A stretch of 64,000 nucleotides of DNA. It comes from Alphaproteobacteria bacterium. GTDB lineage: Bacteria > Pseudomonadota > Alphaproteobacteria > Rhodospirillales > Rhodospirillaceae. A program made the position numbers and the translations under genes. The stretch is taken from the NCBI GenBank assembly GCA_003246625.1, contig QJZR01000006.1, forward strand, positions 1-64,000, in the 5' to 3' direction. Of the stretch, positions 63,468-64,000 are shown in pieces (position 1 is the stretch's first letter; each line of letters starts with the position of its first letter). The notes beneath the pieces were generated by a model. The model searched no databases, was not told the DNA's origin, and saw only the letters and a program-made list of their open reading frames with translations.

Positions 63468-64000
63468 TCAGGCCGACGGGCAGGACAACTTGATCGACCG
63501 CTCCAGGCGTTCGAGCAGGGTCTTGCGATAGGCGTCCATGTCGGCGATCGGCTTCTGCGCCACGCCGCTCTTCATCGCGGCCTCGGCGATCGCCACCGGC
63601 ACGCGGGTGATCAGACGCTTGTCGAAGGGCACCGGCAGGATGTATTCGCGGCCGAAGGACAGCTTGCGGCCGGAGTAGGCGGCGGCGACCTCGGCCGGGA
63701 CCTCTTCGCGCGCCAGGGCGGCGATCGCCTCGGCGGCGGCCAGCTTCATCTCCAGATTGATCGCGGACGCCCGCACGTCGAGCGCGCCGCGGAAGATGTA
63801 GGGGAAGCCCAGCAGGTTGTTCACCTGGTTCGGATAGTCCGAACGCCCGGTGGCGATGATCACGTCGTCGCGCACCGCATGCGCTTCCTCCGGGGTGATC
63901 TCCGGGTCCGGGTTGGCCATGGCGAAGATGATCGGGTTCTTCTCCATCGACTTGACCATGTCGGCGGTCAGGGCGCCCTTCTTCGACAGGCCGAGGAAGA
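63468..64000 (-). CDS. maeB: NADP-dependent malic enzyme, C-terminal part (cut by window edge)
   Basis: Decarboxylates malate to pyruvate with NAD(P)+. The visible 177 residues include [62 protein letters not shown], and [24 protein letters not shown], all in the NAD-binding domain. It ends [20 protein letters not shown], with no downstream phosphotransacetylase-like domain, unlike the about 760-residue hybrid MaeB proteins. The start lies outside the window. Confidence 0.92.
   Translation of the reverse strand, partial: FLGLSKKGALTADMVKSMEKNPIIFAMANPDPEITPEEAHAVRDDVIIATGRSDYPNQVNNLLGFPYIFRGALDVRASAINLEMKLAAAEAIAALAREEVPAEVAAAYSGRKLSFGREYILPVPFDKRLITRVPVAIAEAAMKSGVAQKPIADMDAYRKTLLERLERSIKLSCPSA

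Overview
The window is a GC-rich (roughly two thirds G+C), densely coding chromosomal segment from an alphaproteobacterium, most likely of the Rhodospirillales type. Evidence for this is the gene order (hemE-hemH-hemJ-rho-mnmE-mnmG-rsmG-parA-parB-holA-lptE-leuS on one side of a gap, ppsR-maf-aroE-coaE-dnaQ on the other), alphaproteobacterial families (DUF3576 lipoprotein, Tim44-like protein, PraR-like XRE regulator, bactofilin) and a porin-type signal peptide at the left edge. No rRNA, tRNA, insertion sequence, prophage or CRISPR array was seen.

Layout. 1-5332: start of a porin gene (minus strand), a DUF3576 lipoprotein, then leuS-lptE-holA (plus). 5436-15801: a long minus-strand run holding the chromosome partition and tRNA-modification block (parB, parA, rsmG, mnmG, mnmE), rho, and a haem block (hemJ, hemH, hemE), interrupted only by a plus-strand ogt. 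Two perfect 16-bp parS palindromes lie here, one at the rsmG start and one just before mnmE. 15802-16254: an AT-rich, non-coding, divergent gap between hemE and ppsR, the classical alphaproteobacterial oriC position, with DnaA-box-like TCCACA motifs and an IHF consensus. 16255-19860: ppsR-maf-aroE-coaE-dnaQ. 20049-21766: grpE and hrcA. 21887-24577: rph, rdgB, hemW. 24764-28071: an LpoA-like lipoprotein, rsmI, yraN and a BON-domain lipoprotein, resembling the E. coli lpoA-yraN-dolP locus. 28068-35823: two diguanylate cyclases, gshB, comM, a LysE exporter, hinT and hisE. 35864-38626: hisF-hisA-hisH-hisB. 38849-41270: XRE regulator, hslV, hslU. 41459-46014: a second XRE protein, Smr protein, membrane protein, mltA, Tim44-like protein, fxsA and secB. 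46175-49019: OmpA-family porin, a small secreted protein, DUF1848 and DUF1178 proteins. 49293-53279: dnaK, dnaJ, dapB. 53502-57247: nth, a lipoprotein, bactofilin, EI24/CysZ-like protein and a PfkB sugar kinase. 57289-64000: typA, an AmpG-like MFS protein, ppa, phoU, phoR and the C-terminal part of a malic enzyme.

How it fits together. ParA, ParB and the parS sites act next to the presumed origin, and most genes near it run away from it on either side. hrcA lies in the same window as dnaKJ and grpE, and a CIRCE-like operator stands upstream of dnaK, so the heat-shock circuit (HrcA, GrpE, DnaK, DnaJ, HslUV) is largely contained here. Many neighbouring genes share 1-4 bp stop/start overlaps, indicating translational coupling.

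The most unusual feature is a family of about ten intergenic elements (roughly 50-210 bp) built from a shared set of GC-rich hairpin modules. They sit directly after coding regions and appear where classical terminators do not. A separate 616-bp tract between the LysE and hinT genes (32905-33520) contains a different chain of hairpins and no convincing gene.
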